Shown: in pieces, positions 25,751 through 33,837 of the stretch
Layout: each line of letters begins with the position of its first letter
How positions within the stretch are numbered: the stretch's first letter is position 1
Assembly (NCBI GenBank): GCA_027592275.1
Contig: JAQCKF010000008.1
Span: 1-64,000, forward strand
Reading direction: 5' to 3'
Length of the DNA: 64,000 nucleotides
Source: Pseudomonadota bacterium
Lineage (GTDB): Bacteria > Pseudomonadota > Gammaproteobacteria > Pseudomonadales > Pseudohongiellaceae
Notes under the pieces: generated by a model
Told to the model about the DNA's origin: nothing
What the model saw: only the letters and a program-made list of their open reading frames with translations
The model's database searches: none
Translations under genes and position numbers: made by a program

Positions 25751-27979
25751 ATGCTTAAGAAAACCCAATCTAGAATATCGCTCGCGTTTGTCGGGCTATT
25801 TGCGCTTGCGCCAGTTAATTTGGCCAGCGCCCAAGATCAAGCGCAAGTGGCAAACAATGATTATTGGTGGCCCAATCGGCTCAGTCTCGAGCCGCTTCGC
25901 CAGAATTCCCTGGCCTCTGACCCGCATCGAGGCGAATTCAACTACGCAGAGGCGTTCGCAAGCCTGGATTTGCAGGCGGTAACAGCCGACCTAGAACAGT
26001 TGATGACCACGTCGCAAGACTGGTGGCCGGCCGACTTCGGTCACTATGGGCCGTTCTTCATCCGTATGGCGTGGCATAGCGCTGGCACCTATCGATCTAT
26101 CGATGGTCGCGGCGGAGCCGATGGCGGCATGCAGCGTTTCGCTCCGTTGAATAGCTGGCCCGACAATGCCAACCTCGATAAGGCGCGACTACTACTGCTC
26201 CCTATTAAGCAGAAGTATGGCCGGAATATCTCTTGGGCTGATCTCATGATCCTCGCGGGCACAGTAGCTATGGATTCCATGGGCTTCGAAACTCTGGGAT
26301 TCGCTGGCGGACGAGTTGATGCTTGGGAGCCTGAGGAAGTGAACTGGGGTCCTGAGGGTGAATGGCTCGCAGCAGATCGTCGCAATGATCGGGGAGAACT
26401 CGAAGGCGCATTGGCCGCGGTACAAATGGGTCTAATCTACGTAAATCCACAAGGTCCTGGTGGAAATTCAGATCCGCAGGCTTCAGCCGATGCGATTCGC
26501 GAAACGTTTGGTCGCATGGCGATGAACGATGAAGAGACAGTTGCACTTATCGCTGGTGGACACACCTTCGGCAAAGCACACGGTGCTGCGCCTCCTGAGG
26601 AGTATGTAGATGTTGAGCCCGAGGCCGCGAGTATTGAACAGCAGGGTCTGGGCTGGAAGAACAGCTACGGAACTGGCAATGCCGGCGATACAATTACCAG
26701 TGGATTGGAAGGAGCCTGGACTATCGATCCGACTGCTTGGACTCATAACTACTTACAAAACCTGTATGGATATGAATGGGTGCAGACTCGCAGTCCCGCA
26801 GGTGCGACTCAATGGGAGCCAGCTGAAGGGGCAGCCTCAAGCCTAGTCCCAGATGCGCACGACCCATCGAAGCGCCATGCCCCGATGATGTTCACAAGTG
26901 ACTTGGCTCTCAAAGTTGATCCGGCGTATCGCGTAATCACTACGCGGTGGTTAGAAAACCCAGAGCAGTTCGAGGATGCGTTTGCGCGAGCCTGGTTCAA
27001 GCTTACACACCGAGACATGGGGCCAAACTCCCGCTATTTGGGCGACATGGCACCAAGCCAAGAGTTCATCTGGCAGGATCCGATTCCTGTGGTCGAACAT
27101 AGTCTTGTTAACAACCGTGACGTGAATACACTGAAACGCGAAATCTTAGATTCTGGTTTAAGCACGTCACAGCTAGTTCGAGCTGCCTGGGCTTCAGCAT
27201 CTACCTATCGCGATACGGATATGCGCGGTGGAGCTAACGGAGCGCGTGTTCGATTAGCGCCGCAGAAGAGTTGGTCGGCTAATGATCCGCAGGAACTTGC
27301 GCGAGTTGTTGACGTGCTAAGCGCAATTCAAAGCGAGTTCAATGAGAGAAACTCACGTAAGCAGGTATCACTTGCTGACTTGATGGTTCTTGCGGGCAAT
27401 GCGGCGATCGAACAGGCGGCAGAGCGCGGTGGTCATAATGTGGAAGTGGCATTTGACGCTGGCCGCGGCGATGCCACGCAGGAAAATACCGAAGTTGACT
27501 CATTCGCGATACTTGAGCCGACAGCTGATGGCTTCCGCAACTACTTCGCCTTAGGCAACTCGCGCTCACCGGCGGAAATGCTTATAGAGAAGGCTGCATT
27601 GCTCAATCTGACTGTGCCGGAGATGGCTGCTTTAGTCGGTGGCATGCGAGCTCTCGATGCGAATACCGGACAATCGAAGCACGGTGTTTTCACCGACCAG
27701 CCGGGTACATTGAGTAATGACTTCTTCGTCAATCTGATCGACCTCAATGTAGTGTGGAGCAGATCCGCTACTGAAGAAGGTATCTTTGAGGGACGTGATA
27801 GAGCAACGAATGAATTGAAATGGACGGCGACACCTGCCGATCTCATCTTCGGCTCCAATTCAGAACTCCGAGCGATAGCGGAATTTTATGCCTCGGAAGA
27901 CTCTAAGGAGCAGTTCGTGCAGGATTTCGTAAGTGCATGGACTAAGGTCATGATGCTCGATCGCTTTGACTTGATGTAA
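25751..27979 (+). CDS. katG: catalase-peroxidase with export signal
   Basis: A 742-residue bifunctional haem catalase-peroxidase that removes H2O2. Distal site R105-M-A-W108-H109, proximal H271 in GGHTFGKAH, and the three residues of the Trp-Tyr-Met adduct needed for catalase activity (W108, Y230 in GLIYVNP, M256 in FGRMAM) are all present. The duplicated C-terminal half follows. The ATG at 25751 has GGAGGAAG 5 bases upstream and starts a signal peptide ([12 protein letters not shown]), so this is a periplasmic KatP-like form; many KatG proteins are cytoplasmic. A strong terminator follows. Confidence 0.96.
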   Translation: MLKKTQSRISLAFVGLFALAPVNLASAQDQAQVANNDYWWPNRLSLEPLRQNSLASDPHRGEFNYAEAFASLDLQAVTADLEQLMTTSQDWWPADFGHYGPFFIRMAWHSAGTYRSIDGRGGADGGMQRFAPLNSWPDNANLDKARLLLLPIKQKYGRNISWADLMILAGTVAMDSMGFETLGFAGGRVDAWEPEEVNWGPEGEWLAADRRNDRGELEGALAAVQMGLIYVNPQGPGGNSDPQASADAIRETFGRMAMNDEETVALIAGGHTFGKAHGAAPPEEYVDVEPEAASIEQQGLGWKNSYGTGNAGDTITSGLEGAWTIDPTAWTHNYLQNLYGYEWVQTRSPAGATQWEPAEGAASSLVPDAHDPSKRHAPMMFTSDLALKVDPAYRVITTRWLENPEQFEDAFARAWFKLTHRDMGPNSRYLGDMAPSQEFIWQDPIPVVEHSLVNNRDVNTLKREILDSGLSTSQLVRAAWASASTYRDTDMRGGANGARVRLAPQKSWSANDPQELARVVDVLSAIQSEFNERNSRKQVSLADLMVLAGNAAIEQAAERGGHNVEVAFDAGRGDATQENTEVDSFAILEPTADGFRNYFALGNSRSPAEMLIEKAALLNLTVPEMAALVGGMRALDANTGQSKHGVFTDQPGTLSNDFFVNLIDLNVVWSRSATEEGIFEGRDRATNELKWTATPADLIFGSNSELRAIAEFYASEDSKEQFVQDFVSAWTKVMMLDRFDLM

Positions 27980-28008
27980 GCAGCAGCCTTAGTACTAACC
28001 TTTATTGG

Positions 28009-28041
28009 GCCGGTGTTCTCTTTGAGCACCGGCTTTTTTTT
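28009..28041 (+). terminator. rho-independent terminator after katG
   Basis: GCCGGTGTTC (28009-28018) pairs with GAGCACCGGC (28024-28033), a 10-bp stem including one G-U pair and a 5-base loop, followed by eight T (28034-28041). It begins 30 bases after the katG stop. Confidence 0.93.
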
Positions 28042-28084
28042 GCTCTGTGTTTTTTCAAGGCAGCGCCGCCACTGATCTTGGCGC

Positions 28085-28134
28085 AAAAAAAGGAGCGCAG
28101 AGACTACTTTAGTCTTTCCGCTCCTTGCGTTTTT
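28085..28134. terminator. bidirectional terminator between katG and the porin gene
   Basis: AAGGAGCG (28090-28097) and CGCTCCTT (28119-28126) with inner pairing AGACT/AGTCT form a long hairpin. A seven-A run on the left gives a T-run for the leftward porin transcript, and TTTTT on the right serves the rightward one. Confidence 0.85.
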
Positions 28135-28174
28135 CTAGAATTTTCTCACCTGTGGGTGCGAGTTATTCTAAATG

Positions 28175-28885
28175 CTATAGCTCTATATCCAAGCTGTAGC
28201 CAACTACGAATTTAATGTCGTCGTTGTCTAGAGCATCAGGGCCGGCATCATCTAGGTCAGTGGAAGTGATCATGAAGCTGAAGCCATCTTTACCAATAGA
28301 TACGTTGTAGTCCGTGTAGTCGCCTGGTACGCCATTGAAGGCCTCAGAGAAATCACCTTGGTGATGACCAATATGGAAGCCTAGGTCGACACCGTTACCG
28401 ATTGTAGTACCGTAGTCAGCATACAGATAAGTCGCTTCGCCGAAACCGAAATCCTGGCCTGGGCCTTCATCAGCTTCAGTATTAGCTAGCACGTTCAGTC
28501 CAAAAGTAAATGCACCAATACCGATCGAGCCATAGAGTTCGCCGAAGTCGAACTCGGCCTCAGCGTCATAGTTGTAGTAGAGGTAGCCAATATCGTAGCT
28601 GATTCCGCCCGCTTCGCCGGAGAAGCCTCCATAGATATCGTTCTCATAGGAATAGACATCGTCAGCTGCATAGCTCACGTTTGAGGCCCAAGTACCTATG
28701 TAGAACCCGCTGTCAGACGCATAGTCAATTCCGCCGGAGATAGCGGCTTCGTTTACCGACTGAGTAAGACCGCGCCAGATGTAGTTGTTAGAGGCGCCGA
28801 AGTTAGCCGACCATTCATCTGCTTGCACAGTTCCAGCTGAAAGCAAAATTCCCGCCGCAGCGAGTGAGAGAATTCGTGAGTTCAT
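28175..28885 (-). CDS. TorF family putative porin
   Basis: A 236-residue outer-membrane beta-barrel candidate. After a signal peptide (MNSRILSLAAAGILLSAGTVQA) comes DEWSANFGASNNYIWRGLTQS, the family hallmark, then alternating amphipathic strands rich in Tyr/Asp/Gly and a C-terminal strand VGYSLDIEL. The ATG at 28885 is chosen because it starts the signal peptide; an upstream start at 28933 would cover part of the leader region. Members of this family are often encoded beside P-II (glnK) and ammonium channel genes. Here the gene is alone, but a sigma-54 type promoter about 55 bases upstream fits nitrogen control. Confidence 0.82.
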   Translation of the reverse strand: MNSRILSLAAAGILLSAGTVQADEWSANFGASNNYIWRGLTQSVNEAAISGGIDYASDSGFYIGTWASNVSYAADDVYSYENDIYGGFSGEAGGISYDIGYLYYNYDAEAEFDFGELYGSIGIGAFTFGLNVLANTEADEGPGQDFGFGEATYLYADYGTTIGNGVDLGFHIGHHQGDFSEAFNGVPGDYTDYNVSIGKDGFSFMITSTDLDDAGPDALDNDDIKFVVGYSLDIEL

Positions 28886-28950
28886 GTCTTGTATTATCCC
28901 TTTGTTGAATGTGTGAGGGGTGATCAATGCCACCCGCTACAGGATATTTA

Positions 28951-28966
28951 GCAAGAGCTGTGCCAA
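28951..28966 (-). promoter_or_regulatory. sigma-54 (RpoN) -24/-12 promoter of the porin gene
   Basis: On the minus strand the sequence TTGGCAC-AGCTC-TTGC matches the consensus TGGCAC-N5-TTGC at every fixed position, with GG and GC at the required spacing. The expected transcript start, near 28940, leaves a leader of about 55 bases before the ATG. Confidence 0.8.
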
Positions 28967-29040
28967 TACTGAGGGGCCTCGGAATCTGTGCCTTTTTGAG
29001 CCATCCAGGGGCGTTCTTCGACGGAATCGCTCTACATTGG

Positions 29041-29057
29041 TGCGTTAAAACAGTGCA
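29041..29057. promoter_or_regulatory. possible NtrC enhancer site
   Basis: TGCGTTAAAACAGTGCA resembles the NtrC palindrome TGCACY-N5-GGTGCA: the outer TGC and GTGCA are kept, the left inner half is weak. It is centred about 109 bases upstream of the inferred sigma-54 start, the usual enhancer distance. Confidence 0.4.
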
Positions 29058-29216
29058 TTGACTCGAAATGGGGCGACGCTGGACGCTGTTCTGGATATTC
29101 GGCTTGAAGTCCCCAAAAGCACATCGCGGGGTCAGTGGTGCTCGCGCGCTGGAGGCGCTCTGCGTACCCAGTGGAACTATTAATTTGTTCTAGAAGAAAT
29201 GCTGGCGTAGATTGAA

Positions 29217-29247
29217 TGAGCGTGTCCTAAAGAATAAGACACGCTCA
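29217..29247. terminator. stem-loop downstream of the FMN oxidase gene
   Basis: TGAGCGTGTC (29217-29226) and GACACGCTCA (29238-29247) form a perfect 10-bp stem with an 11-base loop 50 bases past the leftward stop. There is no T-run on the transcript side, so termination would be by hairpin alone. The rest of the 28.97-29.30 kb gap shows nothing else that I can name. Confidence 0.5.
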
Positions 29248-29296
29248 GTAGGTCTTCAAATCTGCAATCTGCGCAAGTAACTTAGGCTGCAGATTT

Positions 29297-30508
29297 CTAA
29301 AGTAACTCCATGCCCAGTTTGCCGCGAGGTACTCTGTAACCGGCATCCTGTACATAGTCAGGACCGATTGACTCGATAGTCGGCGTGCCGCTACCACGCA
29401 TGGTGATTAGCAGTTCCCTATTTAGTAAGTCCAGTACTCGCTCAACGCCAGCTTGACCAAACGCGCCTAGGCCGAAGCAATAAGGTCTGCCTATGCCAAC
29501 CGCCGAAGCGCCCATTGCTAATGCCTTATAGATGTCTGTACCTCGACGAAACCCGCCGTCGACAATAATAGGTATTCGTCCATTCACGGCAGCTACAATC
29601 TCCGGCAGGCATTCAATGGTGCCCCGGCCAGTTTCAGTAGCGCGACCGCCGTGATTAGATACCCAAATTGCATCTGCGCCAAATTGCACTGCCAATGCGG
29701 CGTCAGCAGCAACTTCGACGCCCTTGATGACGATGTTCATATCCGTCACTTCCTTCATGCGGGAAATAACGCCCCAGGTCATGGCTGAGTCAAACAGTCC
29801 AACACCGCGCATATCCAAGCCCTCGAACATTGGCTTGCCTTGTCCGGTGTGGCAGGAGGCACAAACACGCGTATCCTCGCGGGCGAGCACCGCACTAGTC
29901 TCGGTGTTGCGGCCACCCGGCAGGTCGATAGTCAGGCAGACTGATGTGCAGCCCGCCGCCTCGGCTCGCTGTAACATGGCAACTGTGTATTCCCAGCGAT
30001 CAGTGGGGTAGAGCTGATGCCAAATGGGCGCGCCTCTGGCCTCGGCAACTGCCTCTACAGATGTCGACGATTGCGTGGACAAAACCATATGATGGCCTTT
30101 CGCTGCGGCGGCTCTGGCCGTGCCGAGTTCCGCGTCTGCGTGGTATGCACCTTGGCTGCCTACCGGGCAGAGAAAAATAGGGGAGCTGGCCTCGCTGCCA
30201 AGAACGTTAACCGTGGTATCAGTTTGGCTGACATCAACTAGCCTGCGAGGTTTGATTTGAAATCGAGAGAAGCCTGCGCGGTTCGCTCGCAAGGTAAGGT
30301 CGCTGTCTACACCTGTGGTTAGATAGCCTAAGTGTGCTGGAGGGATCCTCTCTCTCGCGATAGCCTCCATCTCGAAAACGTTGATAACTTCCGAAGGGTC
30401 TGTAAGTCGCTGGCCCAGCGTTTGTTCCACCTCTTGGGCGAAGGCAGAATAATTTGTCAGTAGTGGGCTGGCTGCTAGAAATTTAAGAAATTCTCGACGC
30501 TGGGTCAT
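29297..30508 (-). CDS. Tat-exported FMN-dependent alpha-hydroxy-acid oxidase/dehydrogenase with CxxCH motif
   Basis: A 403-residue TIM-barrel enzyme of the lactate dehydrogenase LldD / glycolate oxidase family. The active site is complete: catalytic His in WVSNHGGR (about 282-289), IIVDGGFRRGTDIYKALA for FMN phosphate, and LSTQSS. The N-terminus QRREFLKFLAASPLL is a twin-arginine signal, fitting export of a folded flavoprotein. A CASCH sequence at 216-220 (in EDTRVCASCHTGQGKP) is a haem c attachment motif inside the loop that varies most in this family. Substrate is a 2-hydroxy acid by family. GGAG lies 6 bases before the start. Monocistronic. Confidence 0.88.
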   Translation of the reverse strand: MTQRREFLKFLAASPLLTNYSAFAQEVEQTLGQRLTDPSEVINVFEMEAIARERIPPAHLGYLTTGVDSDLTLRANRAGFSRFQIKPRRLVDVSQTDTTVNVLGSEASSPIFLCPVGSQGAYHADAELGTARAAAAKGHHMVLSTQSSTSVEAVAEARGAPIWHQLYPTDRWEYTVAMLQRAEAAGCTSVCLTIDLPGGRNTETSAVLAREDTRVCASCHTGQGKPMFEGLDMRGVGLFDSAMTWGVISRMKEVTDMNIVIKGVEVAADAALAVQFGADAIWVSNHGGRATETGRGTIECLPEIVAAVNGRIPIIVDGGFRRGTDIYKALAMGASAVGIGRPYCFGLGAFGQAGVERVLDLLNRELLITMRGSGTPTIESIGPDYVQDAGYRVPRGKLGMELL

Positions 30509-30811
30509 GCTGATCTCCGATTAAGCTTATTAGTTGGCGATGTGCTGCTTTGAGGATTGCCTAAAACTATCTAGGTTGAGCGCAGTTGTCCAGCGCAGCT
30601 GATAGGCGTGCTTTTACATTCATTTTGTGGCGGGACAGCATATTGCCGAGTAGGGCGGGAGGCGTTCTGGTTGCTATGCCCGCATAAGCGGTTATTGGAG
30701 GTGTTGTTGGGCTTTATCTACTCCTAGTCTCGTTATACCCTACACTGAACCGAGGCGTATTGAGCGAGGAATTTAGACGGAGTTCCCTAGCTCAATTAAA
30801 TAGACCTGTGC

Positions 30812-30843
30812 AGATTGATGATCTGTAAACTGCTCATCAATCT
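30812..30843. promoter_or_regulatory. inverted repeat upstream of the secreted-protein gene
   Basis: AGATTGATGA (30812-30821) and TCATCAATCT (30834-30843) are perfect 10-bp arms separated by 12 bases, ending 56 bases before the start at 30900. No T-run follows. Operator or leader hairpin. The rest of the 391-base gap between the divergent genes shows nothing recognisable. Confidence 0.5.
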
Positions 30844-30899
30844 ACAATTTATGAAACTTGCAGAACAGTAAATAAAATTACAATAAGTGAGAAACCTAT

Positions 30900-31892
30900 A
30901 TGAAAAGAATCCTTAACCTTTTTGCCACACTAGTTATGTCACTAGTTATGTCATTCGGTATGGCCTTCACTATTGCCGCAGAAACTTATGAGCCGCCTAA
31001 AACGGCGTTCGGCGTGCCAGATGTGCAAGGTATTTGGACCTATGAAACTAGAACTTCTCTGCAAAGGCCTGATATCTATGAGGGTGTGCTTGAAATAGAC
31101 GAAGAGACGATGCTGGCGAAGATGATTTCTACCGAAGAGTACAATAAGTTTCTCGCAGAGACGGGCGCCGAGGGCCCCACCGGTGGTGCAGTGGGTGCCT
31201 ATAACGATTTTTGGTTTGCCCCCGGCAACGCATTGGCGATTATGAACGGCATGTATCGGACTTCCTTAATCGTTGACCCAGCGGATGGGCAAATACCATG
31301 GAAAGAAGGTGGGCAAGAGATTCGCCAAGTCCAGCGCGATAGTCTGTTAATGGGAAGGGATAGAAGTGATGGTCCTGAAGGAAGAGGACTAGCAGATCGT
31401 TGCTTGGTCAGCTATGCATCGACGATGCCTTTCGTGAGCAGCTTCTATAACAATAATATGCAGATCGTGCAGTCGCCTACGCATGTCATGTTGTTAGCCG
31501 AAATAGTTCACAATGTACGTGTAGTTCGAATCGATCAAGACTTTCGTGATCTGCCCTTCGAGCAATGGTTGGGAGATTCTATCGGCTACTATGAGGACGA
31601 TACCTTGGTTGTTGTCACAAGGGATTTTAATCCCTGGCAAATTAAGGAGTATCTAATTTCCGAGAATGTCGCGCTGACAGAGCGGTTCACGCGAATTGCA
31701 GATGACAGAATTCACTATTCATTTACCATCGATGATCCAGAACTCTACTCGCAGCCGTGGACAGCTGAGATGCCGATGGCAACTCTGGGTGAGCAGATGT
31801 ATGAGTATGCCTGTCATGAGGGCAACTATTCGCTACCAGCTATTCTAGCCGGTGCTCGTCGCGAAGAGATGGATAAAAAAGCGAGTCGATAG
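30900..31892 (+). CDS. secreted protein of unknown function, DVQGIW family
   Basis: A 330-residue exported protein. The signal peptide contains an exact 12-base tandem duplication (30929-30940 and 30941-30952) that gives LVMSLVMS. The mature part starts with PDVQGIWTYETRTSLQRPD, then IVDPADGQIPW, DRCLVSY, QIVQSPTHVMLLAEI, RVVRIDQDFRD, WLGDSIGYYEDDTLVVVTRD and a late helical region; this is the layout of a large uncharacterised secreted family common in marine proteobacteria and acidobacteria. The 6627 protein shares its beginning. One cysteine pair could exist (DRCLV and YACHEG). Function unknown; possibly an enzyme or ligand-binding protein. Confidence 0.75.
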   Translation: MKRILNLFATLVMSLVMSFGMAFTIAAETYEPPKTAFGVPDVQGIWTYETRTSLQRPDIYEGVLEIDEETMLAKMISTEEYNKFLAETGAEGPTGGAVGAYNDFWFAPGNALAIMNGMYRTSLIVDPADGQIPWKEGGQEIRQVQRDSLLMGRDRSDGPEGRGLADRCLVSYASTMPFVSSFYNNNMQIVQSPTHVMLLAEIVHNVRVVRIDQDFRDLPFEQWLGDSIGYYEDDTLVVVTRDFNPWQIKEYLISENVALTERFTRIADDRIHYSFTIDDPELYSQPWTAEMPMATLGEQMYEYACHEGNYSLPAILAGARREEMDKKASR

Positions 31893-32381
31893 CGAGCCCA
31901 GTTGTCCCTGTGTAGTCCATGGCGTTCTTGGTGTTCGTACTAGTTCTGAGAACTAAGCTAGCTCTAACTTATCGCGCGTGAAGGTTGCTCGATATCTAGT
32001 GCTAGGCTGCCTTTTGCGAATTCGACTCTCACCTAGCGAGTGGTTTTCGTAGTTGCCTAGGTTTGCTCCAAGGCTAGATGCTTTTGTCCATGTCTGTGAC
32101 TGTGACTGTCTAATAGAGTAGATATGTTTCTTCGGAATAACTTCCACGCCCTACACTGATGTCTTCTATCCTGTTAGGTACATTGCGCTGCTATTGACAT
32201 GATTGCGTAGCTAGCGCTAGGAAAGAACAATCAGAATGGATATCGCTTTAATATAGCCTCGCCTGTCGCCTAACTGGCTGATTTTAGGTAGAATCTTGAC
32301 CCCACCCAAAGCCTAAATGCAGCACGCTGCCAAGATTTGGTGTAGACAACACGAAGCGTAAAACTCACGGACCTGAAAGAC
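31893..32381. other. 489-base gap with no recognisable gene
   Basis: No convincing reading frame, tRNA or terminator is visible. The only structures are a short palindrome TAGTTC-TGA-GAACTA (31941-31955) and a CTAG-rich stretch. The promoter of the pyruvate carboxylase operon should lie in the right part. Confidence 0.6.
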
Positions 32382-33809
32382 ATGAGCAAGCGGCAAATCA
32401 AGAAACTACTAATCGCCAATCGCGGCGAAATTGCCCTGCGCATCGTCCGGGCATGCGCCGAAATGGGAATACGCTCGGTGGCCATCTACACCGAGCCAGA
32501 CCGCTATGGCTTGTTCGTCAAGCGTGCCGATGAGGCCTATTCACTTGGTGAGGATCCTCTGGCAGGCTATCTGCATCCCGCGCGAATAGTGAACCTTGCC
32601 GTGGAAACTGGCTGTGATGCTCTCCATCCTGGCTATGGATTCCTCTCTGAGAACCCAGAATTAGCACGGCTGTGTGAGGAGAAAGGCATCGCCTATGTAG
32701 GTCCTTCTAGCACAGTTATTCAGCGCATGGGAGATAAGACTGGGGCGCGTAAAGCAATGACGGCGGCAGGTGTGCCGGTAACCCCAGGTACTGACGGTAA
32801 TCTCGCGGATGTCGATGAGGCCCTAGTGGAGGCGGCACGCGTCGGTTATCCGGTAATGATCAAGGCGACTTCCGGCGGCGGTGGACGCGGCATTCGACGC
32901 TGCGACAGCGAGGAAGAGCTGAAGAGCCAATATCCACGAGTGATCTCTGAGGCGACTAAGGCTTTTGGTTCCGCCGAGGTGTTTCTCGAGAAATGCATTA
33001 TTAACCCGAAGCATATAGAGGTTCAGGTGCTGGGGGATTCCCATGGGAATGTGGTTCACTTGTATGAGCGTGATTGCTCTATTCAGCGTCGCAATCAAAA
33101 GCTTATCGAGATTGCTCCTAGTCCACAGATATCTGAAGAGCAGCGACAATATTTAGGGCAGTTAGCCGTGACTGCGGCGAGTTCGGTTGGCTACACGAGT
33201 GCAGGTACGGTGGAATTTCTCCTCAGTGGTGAAGACATCTATTTCATGGAGATGAATACCAGGATTCAGGTAGAACATACGATTACCGAACAGATAACCG
33301 GCGTCGATATTGTGCGCGAGCAGATACGCGTCGCCGAAGGTCAGGAGCTCAGTTATCGACAGGAAGACATAAGCTATCGCGGCTACGCTATACAAATGCG
33401 GATTAATGCCGAAGATCCGAAGAACGACTTTCTTCCTTCGTTCGGCCGAATTACTCACTACTACGCACCCGGCGGCCCGGGTGTCCGTGTTGATACGGCC
33501 ATATATACCGGCTATGAGATTCCACCTTACTATGACTCGATGTGCCTCAAGCTCATAGTCTGGGCTCTCACGTGGGAGGAAGTCACTGCGCGGGCAGGCA
33601 GGGCGATCGACGACATGCGCCTGCATGGTATTAAAACCACGGCCGCGTACTATAAACAGATACTTTCACATAAAGATTTTCAGCAGCCTCAGTTTGATAC
33701 TAGCTTCGTAGTGGAGCATCCCGAATTACTTAACTATTCCGATAAGCGACATCCTAGCGAAGTCGCTTTGGCGCTAGCAGCTGCAGTTGCTGCCTACTCG
33801 GGCTGGTAA
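32382..33809 (+). CDS. pycA: biotin carboxylase subunit, probably pyruvate carboxylase subunit A
   Basis: A 475-residue ATP-grasp biotin carboxylase that carboxylates the biotin of its partner with bicarbonate and ATP. The N-terminal LLIANRGEIALRIVRACAEMG, the glycine loop TSGGGGRGIRRC, YERDCSIQRRNQK, FMEMNTRIQVEHTITE and YDSMCLKLIVWA are all present. The next gene, 28 bases on, codes for a carboxyltransferase with its own biotinyl domain, so the pair is a two-subunit pyruvate carboxylase of the PycA/PycB type rather than the AccC of acetyl-CoA carboxylase. It would supply oxaloacetate. Confidence 0.85.
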   Translation: MSKRQIKKLLIANRGEIALRIVRACAEMGIRSVAIYTEPDRYGLFVKRADEAYSLGEDPLAGYLHPARIVNLAVETGCDALHPGYGFLSENPELARLCEEKGIAYVGPSSTVIQRMGDKTGARKAMTAAGVPVTPGTDGNLADVDEALVEAARVGYPVMIKATSGGGGRGIRRCDSEEELKSQYPRVISEATKAFGSAEVFLEKCIINPKHIEVQVLGDSHGNVVHLYERDCSIQRRNQKLIEIAPSPQISEEQRQYLGQLAVTAASSVGYTSAGTVEFLLSGEDIYFMEMNTRIQVEHTITEQITGVDIVREQIRVAEGQELSYRQEDISYRGYAIQMRINAEDPKNDFLPSFGRITHYYAPGGPGVRVDTAIYTGYEIPPYYDSMCLKLIVWALTWEEVTARAGRAIDDMRLHGIKTTAAYYKQILSHKDFQQPQFDTSFVVEHPELLNYSDKRHPSEVALALAAAVAAYSGW

Positions 33810-33837
33810 CAAAAGATTATTGGCAGGAGAAATAAGT

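Noticed and set aside
29037..29057. Full NtrC palindrome starting from the GGTGC at 29039
   Set aside because: GGTGC and AGTGC are in the same direction there, not inverted; only the 17-base reading 29041-29057 gives a partial palindrome.
31953..32147. 64-codon frame on the minus strand in the gap before pycA
   Set aside because: Composition (many Ser, Gln, Arg, Lys) and lack of a ribosome-binding site suggest chance.
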